NCBI GenBank assembly: GCA_949825045.1
Contig: OX463808.1
Coordinates: forward strand, 27,155,674-27,219,673
Direction of reading: 5' to 3'
Source of the DNA: Argyresthia goedartella
Taxonomy: Eukaryota > Arthropoda > Insecta > Lepidoptera > Argyresthiidae
DNA length: 64,000 bases
Below, in pieces: positions 1 through 11,414 of the stretch. Position numbers and translations under genes: made by a program. Below the pieces are notes generated by a model, which worked only from the letters and a program-made list of their open reading frames with translations, made no database searches and was not told the origin of the DNA. Numbering within the stretch: position 1 is the stretch's first letter; each line of letters starts with the position of its first letter.

Positions 1-1230
1 AGGACTCATCTTCTATAATATTTGTATCTATTTTTTTAGTAATTATTAAAAATATATAATACATATTATCATATTTCTCTCCTAGGTACAGGTACAAAAC
101 ATATATTTGGCCTCTAAATTAATTAATTACATTATTAAGACCTGTAAACTACGTTAATGAGTAATTCCTAAATGACTGGTAACCACACAAGGAATTAACC
201 ATTAGTAACAGATTAAGCGATGATATGCGATAGTTGGATACGAGTAAGTGGACCAGTAATACTTCGGTAAATTTTACTTATGTAACCATAGAGCTAAAAT
301 TCTTAGATAAAAATTCTACTTAAATACTATTGGGGTCGATCAACTGTTTATCGCAACAATTGTTGGATAAGCAATAAAAATAAGATTTAAGAAATTCTAG
401 AGCATTTTTTCGAAAATAGTAGAAAACATACTAAATATTTCGATGATATGAGATGGCGTAAAGTAAAACTTGAATACTAAATAATTGTATTTAAGTAAAA
501 ACTTAGATGAACCTCGAAGTATATCCAATGGCTGACTACTTTCACAGTACATATTCTGAAATAAAGTCCTTTTATCAGATGTTCTTAGTGTGATGAATTA
601 GTAAAGCTTCTGAAACTATATAGGTGTAACAGAAAGGAGTAGTCACATTTTAGAGGTTAAAATTTGGGCCGGGCGGTCCGCTGATTCGTATAGAAAAGTA
701 AGAAATTAAGTGGATGAGAACGATACCATGAAATATCGATCATAGACTATGTAACAAGTAAAACATAGTGCAAATATTTAAAAAAAATGGCGTTCTAAAT
801 TTGAGTGAGTGAGAGCCTGGATATTTGTTGCTATGGGTTACAGAGGGACCGGTGGCATCCGCAATATCGTGAGGTGGGCGGTAATACCTTTAATATCGAG
901 TAGTCCACCTCATAACGGTGTTTTGACAATGTTCGAAATATACCTGAAATATTTTTGAAATTCGGTCAGCTAATCAAAAGTCAGCCTGTATAGTTAAGAC
1001 TGTAAAAAGTATTTTGTACTTGAGATGACATGCGCATAATCATGAAAACGGCCACTCTTCGTGCAAGAATTAAATCCATTTACGTGCTGTGCTAACTTTG
1101 GATATGAATCGTAATCGTACGTCACTGTACAAATACTGTTCGTACAAATAGAGTACACTGAACTAGTAATATTAATAAAATTAAACTAAACGACATTATT
1201 TTCTCATCCTTATGACATTTGTTATATTCT
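1..1230. other. AT-rich stretch with no gene
   Basis: No reading frame or RNA signal that I can support. The sequence is AT-rich with a GGCCGGGCGGTCCGC island near 666 that is conserved in all units. The corresponding stretches are 9138-10400, 22120-23381, 41515-42750 and 50633-51895; types 2 and 3 carry an extra GGGGACTATGAAACCCACTT insertion (9792 on). Confidence 0.6.
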
Positions 1231-1359
1231 GAATGATTATTTTATAAACCTAAAATCTCCACATAATAAGATATTTCACACAGAAATCAAATTGAAATAC
1301 AATTTTCGTAAGACCAGTTTCTTAAACAGAAATATATGACATTATTATGTCCCTAAAAA

Positions 1360-2300
1360 ACAGTAAGACAAGTTTGTGCGTATAGTAACTAAAAATTTAA
1401 ATAATGAAACACCAACAATACCTTTGTTTCTTGTTTCTTGATATGAGCAAAACTTTTGATTTTGTAAATCATTCCTTACTTTTAGAAAAACTAATTCTTT
1501 CGGAATTCGAGGCGTACCGTTGAACTGGCTAAGAAGTTTTTTTTGCGAATAGAACAATTTACGGAAATAAGCAAAATCCACGAAAAAAACAGCATCGTTA
1601 CGAAGCAAATTTATAGATCCCTTTAGGACAAATAACTAAAGTGTACCACAAGAGAGTACTGGGACCATTACTGTTCGTGTAATAATTATGTCAATGATCT
1701 TCCAAAATACACCTCGCATAACTGCCTGAAATTTGCTGACGACACCACGCTAAAAATACAATGTAAAAACAAGAAAGCTTTGAAAATGTTATTAATACTG
1801 TGCTTGGGGATATGATTAAATAGGTAAATTAGATTAAATAGAAACCTACAAATTACAAATTAATATTAATAAAACCAAACTTATTTAATTTCTCTCATAT
1901 AATTCAAATGAATATCCTATTTCTCTTACATATAAAATGAAAAAAAAAATCTGAAGTAGACAAATAAAAATTTTAGGCAATATGCCATGTGGAATCAGTG
2001 TGTAGCAAAATAAATGGTATACACGCTTTCTACAAACTCAGGCAAACCATTTCCGCTCTAACGGCCTAGACGGATATGTTTCCTCAGTACTTAGCTATGG
2101 TCTGGTTCTGTGGGGAAGTTCAGTAGAAGTTGAGAGGGCTTTCAAAGTTCAAATAAAATGTATAAGAGCAATTTGCAAGGCGTGATGAAAGCTGTAAACC
2201 ATTTAAAAAAAACATAATATTTTACCCCTTCCATGTGCTTACATGAGAGATGTTGGTGTTTTTGTTGCTTCTCATCGTGAAATCTGGAGATCAGAGATGA
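1360..2300 (+). pseudogene. Non-LTR retrotransposon reverse transcriptase fragment (A1)
   Basis: Remnant of the C-terminal half of a LINE-type ORF2, which would have primed reverse transcription at nicked target DNA. In the plus strand, with frame changes, one reads D-M-S-K-T-F-D at 1440-1460 (RT motif A, catalytic Asp 1458-1460), then G-I-R-G-V-P-L-N-W-L, then the FADD catalytic box at 1732-1743 preceded by Y-V-N-D-L-P-K-Y. Next comes I-N-I-N-K-T-K-L, and a C-terminal S-Y-G-L-V-L-W-G-S-S followed by R-A-F-K-V-Q-I-K-C-I-R-A-I near 2090-2175. Multiple stops and frameshifts interrupt it, and endonuclease and 5' parts are absent. The motif style suggests a Jockey/CR1-like clade, but the clade is not certain. 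Confidence 0.72.
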
Positions 2301-2938
2301 GGGTGGCAAAGACGAATCAGAGCAAACTATATGAACTTACTATATCAACCACCTGGACATAAGGACAAATAATATTTAAATTATACAAATATATATCGCC
2401 TTTACTATTTTACCACTTGAAATCTAATAATCTAATAATTATTATGATTTTGCATGCTTGCATGCAGAAAACACTGCAAATATTTCAATGTTAAGATCCC
2501 ATAATTTACTGTTCTCTTGCATATAAAGTTTATATAATTTTATTTTATTTCATTTCATTTCACTAGTAACTTTTTTGTTTGCTGTGTAATGTTTTGCTGG
2601 AGATTTAAGGCAAGACAAAGTCATCAATTTATCATAGTAAGGTTTTGAAAAAAGAACACTTGTGTCGTCTTAACGAACTATTCACGATAACGCAGAAATA
2701 AAAATAAAAAAACGTAAAAGAAAGGAATGTCCACGATAAGGCTAGCACTAACAATGTAAAAAAGGGGATATTCATTAAAATCTTTAAACTGACGATTTCT
2801 CGAATTACATGCAACTTTCACTGAGGTCATGTTAGGCATTTGAGGCAGGGCGAACTTCGGTGTTGCTGTGACGTATGACTTTTGGGTCAACCTGTATTTA
2901 CGAATACTAGTAGCTATTAAATTAAAATGGTTAAACGC

Positions 2939-2974
2939 AATATAAGTCGTTCTATAATTAGAACGACTTATATT
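2939..2974. repeat. Perfect 15 bp-arm palindrome (type 1 units)
   Basis: Arms 2939-2953 and 2960-2974 (AATATAAGTCGTTCT and its reverse complement) flank a 6 nt loop. Types 2 and 3 have only one arm here (TATAGAACGACTTATAATTC), so the palindrome either arose by a local inverted duplication in type 1 or collapsed in the others. Confidence 0.85.
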
Positions 2975-3227
2975 TCTAAGAAATAGGCTCCTGAAAGTAC
3001 GAATGTTTGCAGAGTAATTTGTCCAGTTGAAATGTTTATTTTATCCCTCCTGTTCTTATTTGCACTGATTTTATAAGCGGATCATAAGTTATTTTCAATT
3101 ATTCTGGATTACCGACTCTGTGATACACGGAGAGATACCACTCTTGATTTTTGAAGAGGTATAGATATATAACTACATAATTCTGAACAAGGATTTGTGA
3201 GAAATCTCAGAAGTGGCTAAGCATATT

Positions 3228-3244
3228 TATATATATATATATAT
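3228..3244. repeat. (TA)n microsatellite
   Basis: Run of 17 alternating T/A bases, present in type 1 units only (also at 44723-44739). Types 2 and 3 read GCATATTTATGTCTTG with no expansion. Confidence 0.8.
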
Positions 3245-4947
3245 TTATGTCTTGTGATACTATTTAAGTTGAAAGCAGCCGATTTCCAAGTCAATAAGAC
3301 CGTGTGTATGTAGTACAAGTATGTTAACGGCAATCTATGAAATCTGTCATGTATATAATGGATAGGCAATGTATAGAATGCCTACAATTGATAAGAAATG
3401 TTTATTTATTTTTTACACTTTTCCTAGGCAATCAAATTACGATGTCTAAAGAGCATAAAACCTCTTGTAAGAAACAGCTGATATTTATTCGCGTACAGAT
3501 GAATCATGTTAAGCTACACATATACTATATAGATATGCTTGGACTTGTGAAATTATCTACGTGTTATGTCTCAATTTGATGCGTGGATGGGATGGAATAA
3601 ACCGACCCTACATGGCAATCTGATTGCCAATTTAGGGCTGGCCTGAGATAGAGAACAGACCGTCTCTTTTCTTAGTACGTACCTACTGTAGTGATAAAAT
3701 AAGTAAGAACATTCACTGATAAAACACGTATAATTTATTTTAATAATGAAATTCAAGAGTTTATAACAAAATAATGAATGACAACCGTGCTCAAGACCGA
3801 AAATTAAACCAGAAAAGAGATCACAAACTGAACTTGTCTATGTTGCAAAAGAATACCGAATTTGCTGGTTCGTTCAAAATGAAATCGATACCTTCGTAAC
3901 GCGCTTTTGACGCTGTTTGCGCACTTTGACCAGGACACGACGTGAAAATGAAATGATTATATGAGGAGGATATAAAGTGCGTATGAAATGGACGAGGGGT
4001 TATATGAATGATTGCCTAAAAGTGTGCCGAAAATATATTTGACGGTGGCGTGCAAATGCCTTTAGGAATTTAGATGATGTAATGATGAACAGACGACATA
4101 ATCCTGTTCAAAGATTTAAAGTTGTCGAAAGAGTGAAGCCGCGATATGAAACGAAATTTAAAATAAAATACATACGACAGTTCAAATAAACAAAAATATG
4201 GATTGGGTCAAAAAATACGGGATTTCCTGAAGCGACGTCCAACTTCCTCGTTCACGTACGCCTGCCTGCCTGCGTCTGCCTGCTCCAAAGCACGCCTTGA
4301 TGAGGATTACGCGTCCGCGATGTCTGTTTCAAAAATTTGGGTTATGGCTCGATGCGCAGCCCTCCACCAAAAGGTACAAATAAGATATAATGATAAGTAC
4401 CAGAATAACGCTAACACGACTAAAATGCCACCACGGAATATACACAACAAATACATACCCAGATCGCTTCCAACGTCTGGCCTTTGAGTTCAGATGATAT
4501 ATTGGGAAAACGCCAGCAATATTTTAGGCCGGCATCAATTCTTTTCCAAGGACAATTCTTCTTGCGTCAAGGCTGCCCAAAACACATTACACGACAACTC
4601 CCAACACGAACAAAACTGGCCAAACAAAAAAAAGTGCATCAAAATGCCTTCGACTCGAACAGCTCAATAAAAATGATTTTTTCCAGTCCTGCCAAAACTG
4701 ACAACTAACAATAAGAATCTAGAATAATTCGAACTTTCAATTTCGCATAAACTTATAAAACATCAACCAGCCTGTATCCCAATAAAATCGAAATAAAAAT
4801 TAGCATTACAAAGGAGTCTTAAAACGACGTCTTCGAGTTCACGCTGCACTACATAAGTACGCATGGTGAATAGAGATTAAATTATAGTATTAGAGTATGC
4901 ACGCGGTCTTGATTTCAATAGCTTCAATATTTAATCGCACATCAAAA

Positions 4948-5118
4948 ATACTGATTTTCACAGCAAAAAATGATCAGCAAAAACACTTTTACATTTTTAG
5001 TATTTTTGTTGATCTTAAATGTTCCACCTAATACGAAGGAAGGCAAAAATCACCCCCTTTACCCTTCACCTAAGCTACCGCAGTATTTTTCCCTGATATT
5101 TGCTGTGAAAATCAATAT
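4948..5118. repeat. Type 1-specific inverted-repeat segment
   Basis: An inverted pair, 4948-4967 and 5099-5118 (20 nt, one mismatch, ATACTGATTTTCACAGCAAA type), encloses about 130 bp. The surrounding 270 bp (about 4865-5130) replaces an unrelated segment of similar length in types 2 and 3 (17790-18095). It could be a small non-autonomous element, but no target duplication could be assigned. Confidence 0.45.
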
Positions 5119-5445
5119 ATTTGCTATGCAAATTAGTATCATTGATGTGTAGTTTAATATTTCCCCATTTCAATTTGCTTTACAAGAGAAGTAACTACAA
5201 AAACAGTATCATTAAAATAAATATATTAATTTTGAATGATTTATTAACTGTTTTTGTTTTATATTTTTTACAATCTGATTTTTATGAAAAATAACCAAAA
5301 TTGGTATAGAATTTGGTGGTATAGAATTACCTTTTTTCGGGTTCCAATGTATTTATTTCACAGCCTGTATACTTAAAATAGAATAAGGTATGTTCAGTAT
5401 TGTTCAGCCAAGGAAAGGAAATATTTAAATCAAGACTTTAAAATA

Positions 5446-5729
5446 AAATTAATAATTTATGTAGCCTAATGGGCTAATATCCCCACTGAGGGGCACAGGC
5501 CTTTACCCAGACACGAGTAAGATTAAGCCATACTCCACCACTCTAGCTCAGTGCGGGTTGGTGGAGGGGTTTACGACCACTACCACTACATCTTAACGTG
5601 TCATCCGAAACACTGAACGTCCGACAATGTACTTTATAAAAAGTAATTATCTCATTGGTACATGGTCAGGGATTGAACCAGCATTTCCTGTATGAGGACC
5701 AAGCGTGAAACTCATTAGACCACGGAGCT
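5446..5729 (-). mobile_element. tRNA-derived SINE (A1)
   Basis: Read on the minus strand, the element starts with a tRNA-like head. An A box-like TGGTCTAATGAG lies at 5722-5711 and a B box GGTTCAATCCC at 5679-5669, the internal RNA polymerase III promoter typical of SINEs. A body with TCGGATGACACGTTAAG follows, then an AT-rich tail. A 10 bp candidate target duplication CTTTAAAATA flanks it (5436-5445 and 5730-5739). SINEs are copied by LINE machinery in trans. A related copy at 32864-33113 has the TCGGTCCCGG core, which resembles lepidopteran SINE families. Confidence 0.72.
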
Positions 5730-5855
5730 CTTTAAAATATACTATTGATTAATAACTCTTTAAAATAATCGTTGAAATATAATTTTATTAGAGAAAAACT
5801 ATTAATTTACTAATATATTCCCAAAAAAGCGACTATTTACGACATTTTATTATGG

Positions 5856-5886
5856 AATATTTGTATGTTTATTACATACAAATATT
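5856..5886. repeat. 12 bp-arm palindrome immediately upstream of mariner (A1)
   Basis: Arms AATATTTGTATG (5856-5867) and its reverse complement (5875-5886) with a 7 nt loop end 7 bp before the mariner left end. The same palindrome is at 18837-18867, 30972-31002, 47351-47381 and 60332-60362, so it is part of the unit and predates amplification. Confidence 0.8.
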
Positions 5887-5893
5887 ATATATA

Positions 5894-7203
5894 CACAGTC
5901 AGGTCATAAGTTCTGTCACACAATAAAAACTTTTGAATTTAGAACGCTGGCCACAAAAAAGTTTATTGAATTCGAATTTCGAATTTTTCATGAAAATAAA
6001 AATGTGTACTTTTTGGAATTTTCCTCATTTTTAAATATGGAGTGGACACTCAAAGAAGACCGTGTCGCAGTTATTGCGTTGCATCGTTGCGGTTACGCGC
6101 CAATTCAGATTTTCGACTTACTGAAAAATTTGAATATAAACAAAAGATTCGTTTATCGTACCATAAAACAATACAATGAAGACTCTAGTGTAGATGACAG
6201 GTCAAGAAGTGGTCGCCCTCGCTCTGTTAGGACTCCAGCAGTGATAAAAGCTGTGAAGGCGCGAATTCTAAGAAATCCCATACGTAAGCAGAAACTGTTG
6301 GCCCTTCAGATGGGATTAAGCAGGACCACGGTGAAAAGGGTGTTAAATGAAGACTTAGGGCTTAGGGCATATCGAAGAAAAACAGGACATTGTTTGGACG
6401 CTCGTTTAATGGACCTGAGACTGAAGAGATGCCGCGCTTTGTTAAAGCGTTACGCGGGAAAAAACATCGGGAAATTCTTTTTTCGGATGAAAAAATTTTC
6501 ACAGTGGAAGAGAGCTACAACAAACAAAATGATAAGGTGTACGCACACAGCAGTGAAGAAGCGAGCAACCGTATTTCGCGTGTCCAACGAGGTCATTTTC
6601 GATCCTCGCTTCATGGTTTGATTGGGAGTCTCTTATTGGAGCTTAACTGAGGTACATTTTTGTGAGAAAGGCGTAAAAACGAATGCAGTTGTGTATCAAA
6701 ATACAGTCCTCAAGAACCTTGTGGAACCTGTTTCTCATACCATGTTACAATAACAGGCAATGGGTATTCCAACAAGATTCTGCGCCAGCTCATAGAGCGA
6801 AAAGCACACAAGACTGGCTGGCGGCGCGTGAAATCGACTTCATCCGGCACGAAGATTGGCCCTACTCCAATCCAGATTTGAGTCCGTTAGATTACAAGAT
6901 ATGGCAACACTTGGAGGAAAAGGCCTGCTCAAAGCCTCATCCTGATTTGGATTTACTCAGCTTGGCGCTTGATTAAGGCAGCCGCCGATATTGACATGGA
7001 CCTCGTTCGTGCTGCGATAGACAACTGGCCGCGCAGAATAAAGGCCTGTATTCAAAATCGCGGGGTCATTTTGAATAAACTTTATTACCATAAGAATCTA
7101 TGTTTTATTAAGTTCATTTTGCTATATAAATGTTTACATAAATAATAAACATGTCTAAATTATTTCATATTGCACATGTGACAGAACTTATGACCTGACT
7201 ATG
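5894..7203 (+). mobile_element. Mariner DNA transposon (A1, 1,310 bp)
   Basis: Ends are 27 bp terminal inverted repeats starting CAYAGTCAGGTC with one mismatch. TA dinucleotides flank it at 5892-5893 and 7204-7205, the target duplication of Tc1/mariner elements. Length and single-gene layout fit the family. It encodes the inactive transposase at 6037-7078. Confidence 0.9.
6037..7078 (+). pseudogene. Mariner DD37D transposase, frameshifted (A1)
   Basis: Transposase that would bind the terminal repeats and cut and paste the element. The likely true start is the ATG at 6037 (M-E-W-T-L-K-E-D). An N-terminal helix-turn-helix region carries the G-R-P-R-S linker. A one-base loss in the A run near 6463 shifts the frame just before the first catalytic motif F-S-D-E-K. 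A further inserted T near 6612 and a TGA disrupt the middle. The shared lesion after S-H-T-M-L moves Q-Q-D-S-A-P-A-H into another frame. The third motif is intact as L-S-P-L-D-Y-K-I-W. The B1 copy is identical. Confidence 0.85.
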
Positions 7204-7205
7204 TA

Positions 7206-9137
7206 TACTCGTAATTATTTTCACGAGCGATTCCCATACGTTTTTTCCACAAATAGCGACATTTTAAGTATTTGCAACTTTAGATATCCTAGGCTCCATA
7301 CAAAAATGTTCGAACCCATTTTAATAGGCAATGTCTGAATTTTGGGATGTCGAATAATAAGATAATTTGTCTAATTTAATACATTACCAGGAGCCAAACT
7401 CAAAACTTAAATAATTGTAATTGTAATATATTCTACAAATTGACAGAGACAGCTTTGTAATGGATCATGTCGTGGTAAAAATGTGTGTACCACAAAAGCT
7501 AATAGAAATAAAAAATAAAATTGTAATAAGCTTCGTAATTGATTTTGAAAAACTGTTCCATAATGTTTCATTTGTTATTTACTAGTTCAATCATATTTCA
7601 GCTATAAATAAATGTTTAGTAAGAAATATTATACGTTTTAATTTTCAATTACAAATTTCGGCGAAAATGCTCTATTGTCAAGGACGTCACTTATATTAAG
7701 CTCCACACACCACATAACACCACACATAATTCGCCAAGGTAAAAACTTAAAAAAAACAACCACTATTTCTTCCACCCCGGTCGGGTTACGAATGTCGTCA
7801 AAATAAAGGTTACGAAACCTGTCTGTCTGACAGTCCAGTCCACGCGTATTACACGAAATATAAACGAATATACGGTACTTATAGACAGACTTCATCTTAC
7901 GACAATGACCTTAAGGCGCTACCTCGTCCGTGCAAAGGTCCCCGTTACTCCAGGCGGAAAGACCCGCAGTGTGAGAGGGACGGAAACGGGAAAAAATGAA
8001 AAAGCGTAGCGCTAAACCACAGAAAAAATGTTTAAAAATAAACTACGCTATTTTGTAAAAAAAAATAAGGAGATTTTGCGAATACATAATATGTACATTT
8101 TGAACACAGTTCCACAATGAAATTAGTTAGGATTTTAGAATTACAGGAAGAAATAAAACAATTTAGAGGTGTTTTTGTTATTAAATTCGATTGAGAAAAT
8201 TTCATCCAATCGCGTTTCCCTTTAGTGAAAATCTTAAAAAAATACTCAATAAACGATAACCCAAAAATCAAATCTGTAGATGGTGGAGTAAATGGATTCG
8301 AAAAAACCTCATTTTTTTCGTGTCACCTTAACTACCGCTAAAGCAATTAAACGCAATTTCGTTTAACTGGATGACATCACAATTCCAGTATTTTTGCTTT
8401 AGAAATCAAATTACTGGACCGATTTCTAATTTCCAAAAAATGAAACCAATCTGGATGGTCAACCTTTCAATTACAAAAATATATTTTTAAATTGGTTCGT
8501 AAAATATCAATTTTGAGGTATAAATTGTAATAAAATATCTAGTCTAGGCAATAAGGAGCTTTAATGTGATATTAGGCGCTCATTGGAAAATTATCATTTA
8601 AAAAAAAACCTTATTCGAAACTCGATGCAATCCGAATAAATGAATGCAGCATTATGTCTAGTCGTATGGTCATTGAAACCTTTTATAAAAAAATAACACT
8701 TTTCACTGTTTTGGCCAATTACATTAGCTCCCAGATATTGGTCCTTATCGGCAAAACTACCGATTTATATAAACGAGTGTCGATGTGTCGCCATTCGGTA
8801 TCGGTACCAGAATTCGATACTTAAATATCATCAATATCGATGTCAATGGTTCCTTACTGCAAAAACTTCTATATAATAATATAACTTCGCCATACTGACC
8901 CTTTCAAAGAGCCCACCCTATAGGCAGCTCGGAAAACCCCTCCTTGAGATACCGCTGTGAGAATAAGTTAAGAAAAATAATTCACGGTGATTTTTAAGAA
9001 CCTTAAGCTGCTACGAGGTGATGCTAAGTTAGGAGAGAAGTATTGATGTTAAAGGACAACTCATTTGACAGGAATTCTTTATTGTGTATCTCTGGATTTT
9101 CTTTCATACAAAACAAATATAATGGTCGTTTACATTC
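7206..9137. other. Anonymous 1.9 kb unit tail (A1)
   Basis: Conserved in all units (20188-22119; 48701-50632; 61683-63614) and, diverged and interrupted, in type 3 (32323-32790 plus 39590-41514). No convincing reading frame: the small minus-strand frames at 7638-7895 and 8032-8271 recur but show no family motif. Notable short repeats around 8320-8440 (CAATTAAACGCAATTTCG; CCAGTATTTTTGCTTTAG) suggest an old unrecognised element. Confidence 0.55.
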
Positions 9138-10400
9138 AGGACTCATCTTCTATAATATTTGTATCTATTTATTTTTTGTAATTATTAAAAATATATAATA
9201 AATATCATCATATTACTCTCCTAGGTACAGGTAAAAAACATATATTTGGCCTCTATATTAATTAATTACATTATTAAGACGTGTAAACTACGATAATGAG
9301 TAATTCCAAAATGACTGGTAACCACACCATTAGTAACAGATTAAGCGTTGATATGCGATAGTTGGATACGAGTATGTGGACCAGTAAGACTTCGGTAAAT
9401 TTTACTTATGTAACCATAGAGCTAAAATTTTTAGATATAAATTCTACTTAAATACTATTGGCGTCGATCAACTGTTTATCGTAACAATTGTTGGATAAGC
9501 AATAAAAATAAGATTTAAGAAATGCTAGAGCTTTTTTTCGAAAATAGTAGAAAACATACTAAATATTTCGATGATATGAGATGGCGTAAAGTAAAACTTG
9601 AATACTAAATAATTGTGTTTACGTAAAAGACTTAGATGAACCTCGAAATATATCCAATGGCTAACCACTTTCATAGTACATATTCTGAAATAAAGTTCTT
9701 TTGTCAGATGTTCTTAGTGTGATGTATTAGTGAAGCTTCTGAAACAATATAGGTGTAACAGAAAGGAGTAGTCATATTTTAGAGGTTAAAAGGGGACTAT
9801 GAAACCCACTTCATCAGTCGCCATACATTTTAGGCCGGGCGGTCCGCTGATTCGTATAGAAAAGTAAAAAATTAAGTGGATGAGAATGATACCATGAAAT
9901 ATCGATCAAAGACTATGTAACAAGTAAAACATAGTATATAACTCATATATTTAAAAAAAAATGTCGTTTTAAATTTGAGTGAGTGAGAGTCTGGATATTT
10001 GTTGCTATGGGTTACAGAGGGACCGGTGGCATCGGCAATACTGTGAGGTGGACGGTAATACTTTTAATTTCGAGTAATCTCATAACGGTGCTTTGACAAT
10101 GTTCAAAAAAAACCTGAAATATTTTTGAAATTCGGTCAGCTAAACAAAAGTCAGCCTGTATTGTTAAGACTGTAAAAAGTATTTTGTACTTGAGACGACA
10201 TGCGCATAATCATGAAAACGGACATTCTTCGTGCAAGAATTAAACCCATTTATGTGCTGGACTTACTTTGGATATGAATTGTAATCGTGCGTCAATGTAC
10301 AAATACTGTTCGTACAAATAGAGTTCACTGAACTAGTAACATTAATAATTTTAAACTAAACGACATAATTTTCTCATCCTTATGATATTTGTTATATTTT
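9138..10400. other. AT-rich stretch with no gene (A2)
   Basis: Counterpart of 1-1230 with several indels. I see nothing coding in it. Confidence 0.6.
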
Positions 10401-10547
10401 GAATGATTATTTTATAAACCTGAAATCTCCACATAATACGATTTTGAATAATAATAATATCTCAATAAGTTATAACACAGAAACCAAATCGAAATACAAT
10501 TTTCGTAAGACCAGTTTCTTAAACAGAAATATATGACATTATGATGT

Positions 10548-11275
10548 CCCTAAAAACAGTAAGGCAAGTTTGTGCGTATAGTAACTCACGATTTAATTAA
10601 TGAAACACCAACAATACCTTTGTTTCTTGTTTCTTGATATAAGCAAAACTTTTGATTTTTTAAATCATTACTTTTAGAAAAGCTAATTCTTTCGGAATTC
10701 GAGGCATAGCGTTAACTGGCTAAGAAGTTTTTTGCGAATAGAACAATTTACGGAAATAAGCAAAATCCACGAAAAAAACAGCATCGTTGCGAATCAAATT
10801 AATAGATCCCTTTAGGATAAATAACTCAAGTGTACCACAAAAGAGTACTGGGACCATTACTGTTCATGTTATATGTCAATGATCTTCCAAAATACACCTC
10901 GCATAACTGCTTGAAATTTGCTGATGTCACCACTCTAATAATACAATGTAAAAAACAAGAAAGCTTTGAAAATGTTATTAATACTGTGCTAGGGGATATG
11001 ATTAAATAGGTAGAAACCTACAAATTACAAATTAATATTAATAAAACCAAACTTATTTAATTTCTCTCATATAATTCAAATGAATATCCTATTTCTCTTA
11101 CTTATAAAATGAAAAAAAAATCTGAAGTAGACAATTAAAAATTTTAGGCATTATGCCATGTGGAATCAGTGTGTAGCAAAATAAATGGTATACAAGCTTT
11201 CTACAAACTCAGGCAAACCATTTCCGCTTTAACGGCCTAGACGGATATGTTTCCTCAGTACTTAGCTATGGTCTG
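10548..11275 (+). pseudogene. Non-LTR RT fragment, first copy (A2)
   Basis: Same segment as in A1 but more decayed. The catalytic box reads F-A-D-V at 10917-10928, so the second catalytic Asp is Val. Stops and small deletions (loss of TTCC near 10670; GGCATAGCG in place of GGCGTACCG) break the frame. It ends at GGTCTGATTCTG, upstream of the C-terminal L-W-G region. Confidence 0.7.
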
Positions 11276-11414
11276 ATTCTGAATGATTATTTTATAAACC
11301 TAAAATCTCCACATAATAAGATATTTCACACAGAAATCAAATTGAAATACAATTTTCGTAAGACCAGTTTCTTAAACAGAAATATATGACATTATTATGT
11401 CCCTAAAAACAGTA

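Larger units (their letters stand above)
2400..4860. other. Anonymous stretch between RT remnant and SINE, empty pogo target site
   Basis: No gene is supported. Short open frames at 4203-4487 and 4484-4708 recur in other units but have no recognisable motif and are broken in types 2 and 3, so they are treated as chance frames. The ACATACCCAGATC site at 4453-4465 is the unoccupied version of the TA target that holds the pogo-like element in types 2 and 3. Confidence 0.6.
1..9137. repeat. Tandem unit type 1, copy A1
   Basis: Shortest unit. It has one reverse-transcriptase fragment, no pogo-like insertion (its TA target near 4456 is empty), a SINE and a mariner. It differs from types 2 and 3 by lacking the 177 bp segment at 13236-13412, by carrying a short (TA)n run and a 15 bp palindrome, and by having an unrelated segment of about 270 bp between 4865 and 5130. 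Its last 2 kb differ from unit A2 at only about nine positions that I noticed. Confidence 0.9.

Noticed and set aside
1345..1608. Minus-strand 87-codon frame repeated in several units (also 11403, 24390, 42855)
   Set aside because: It is the antisense shadow of the decayed LINE reverse transcriptase, whose motifs (D-M-S-K-T-F-D, FADD) read on the plus strand.
4203..4708. Two adjacent open frames of 94 and 74 codons
   Set aside because: No recognisable domain. The first is broken in types 2 and 3 and the second is interrupted relative to the pogo-like target site, so coding status is not supported.
5660..5730. Functional tRNA gene
   Set aside because: A and B boxes are present, but the acceptor stem and cloverleaf pairing do not close. 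The flanking body and target duplication identify a SINE head.
7638..7895. Minus-strand 85-codon frame repeated in four units (also 20620, 49133, 62115)
   Set aside because: Its conservation follows from recent unit duplication. It has no family motif, it overlaps AT-rich sequence, and the more diverged type 3 tail does not keep it open.
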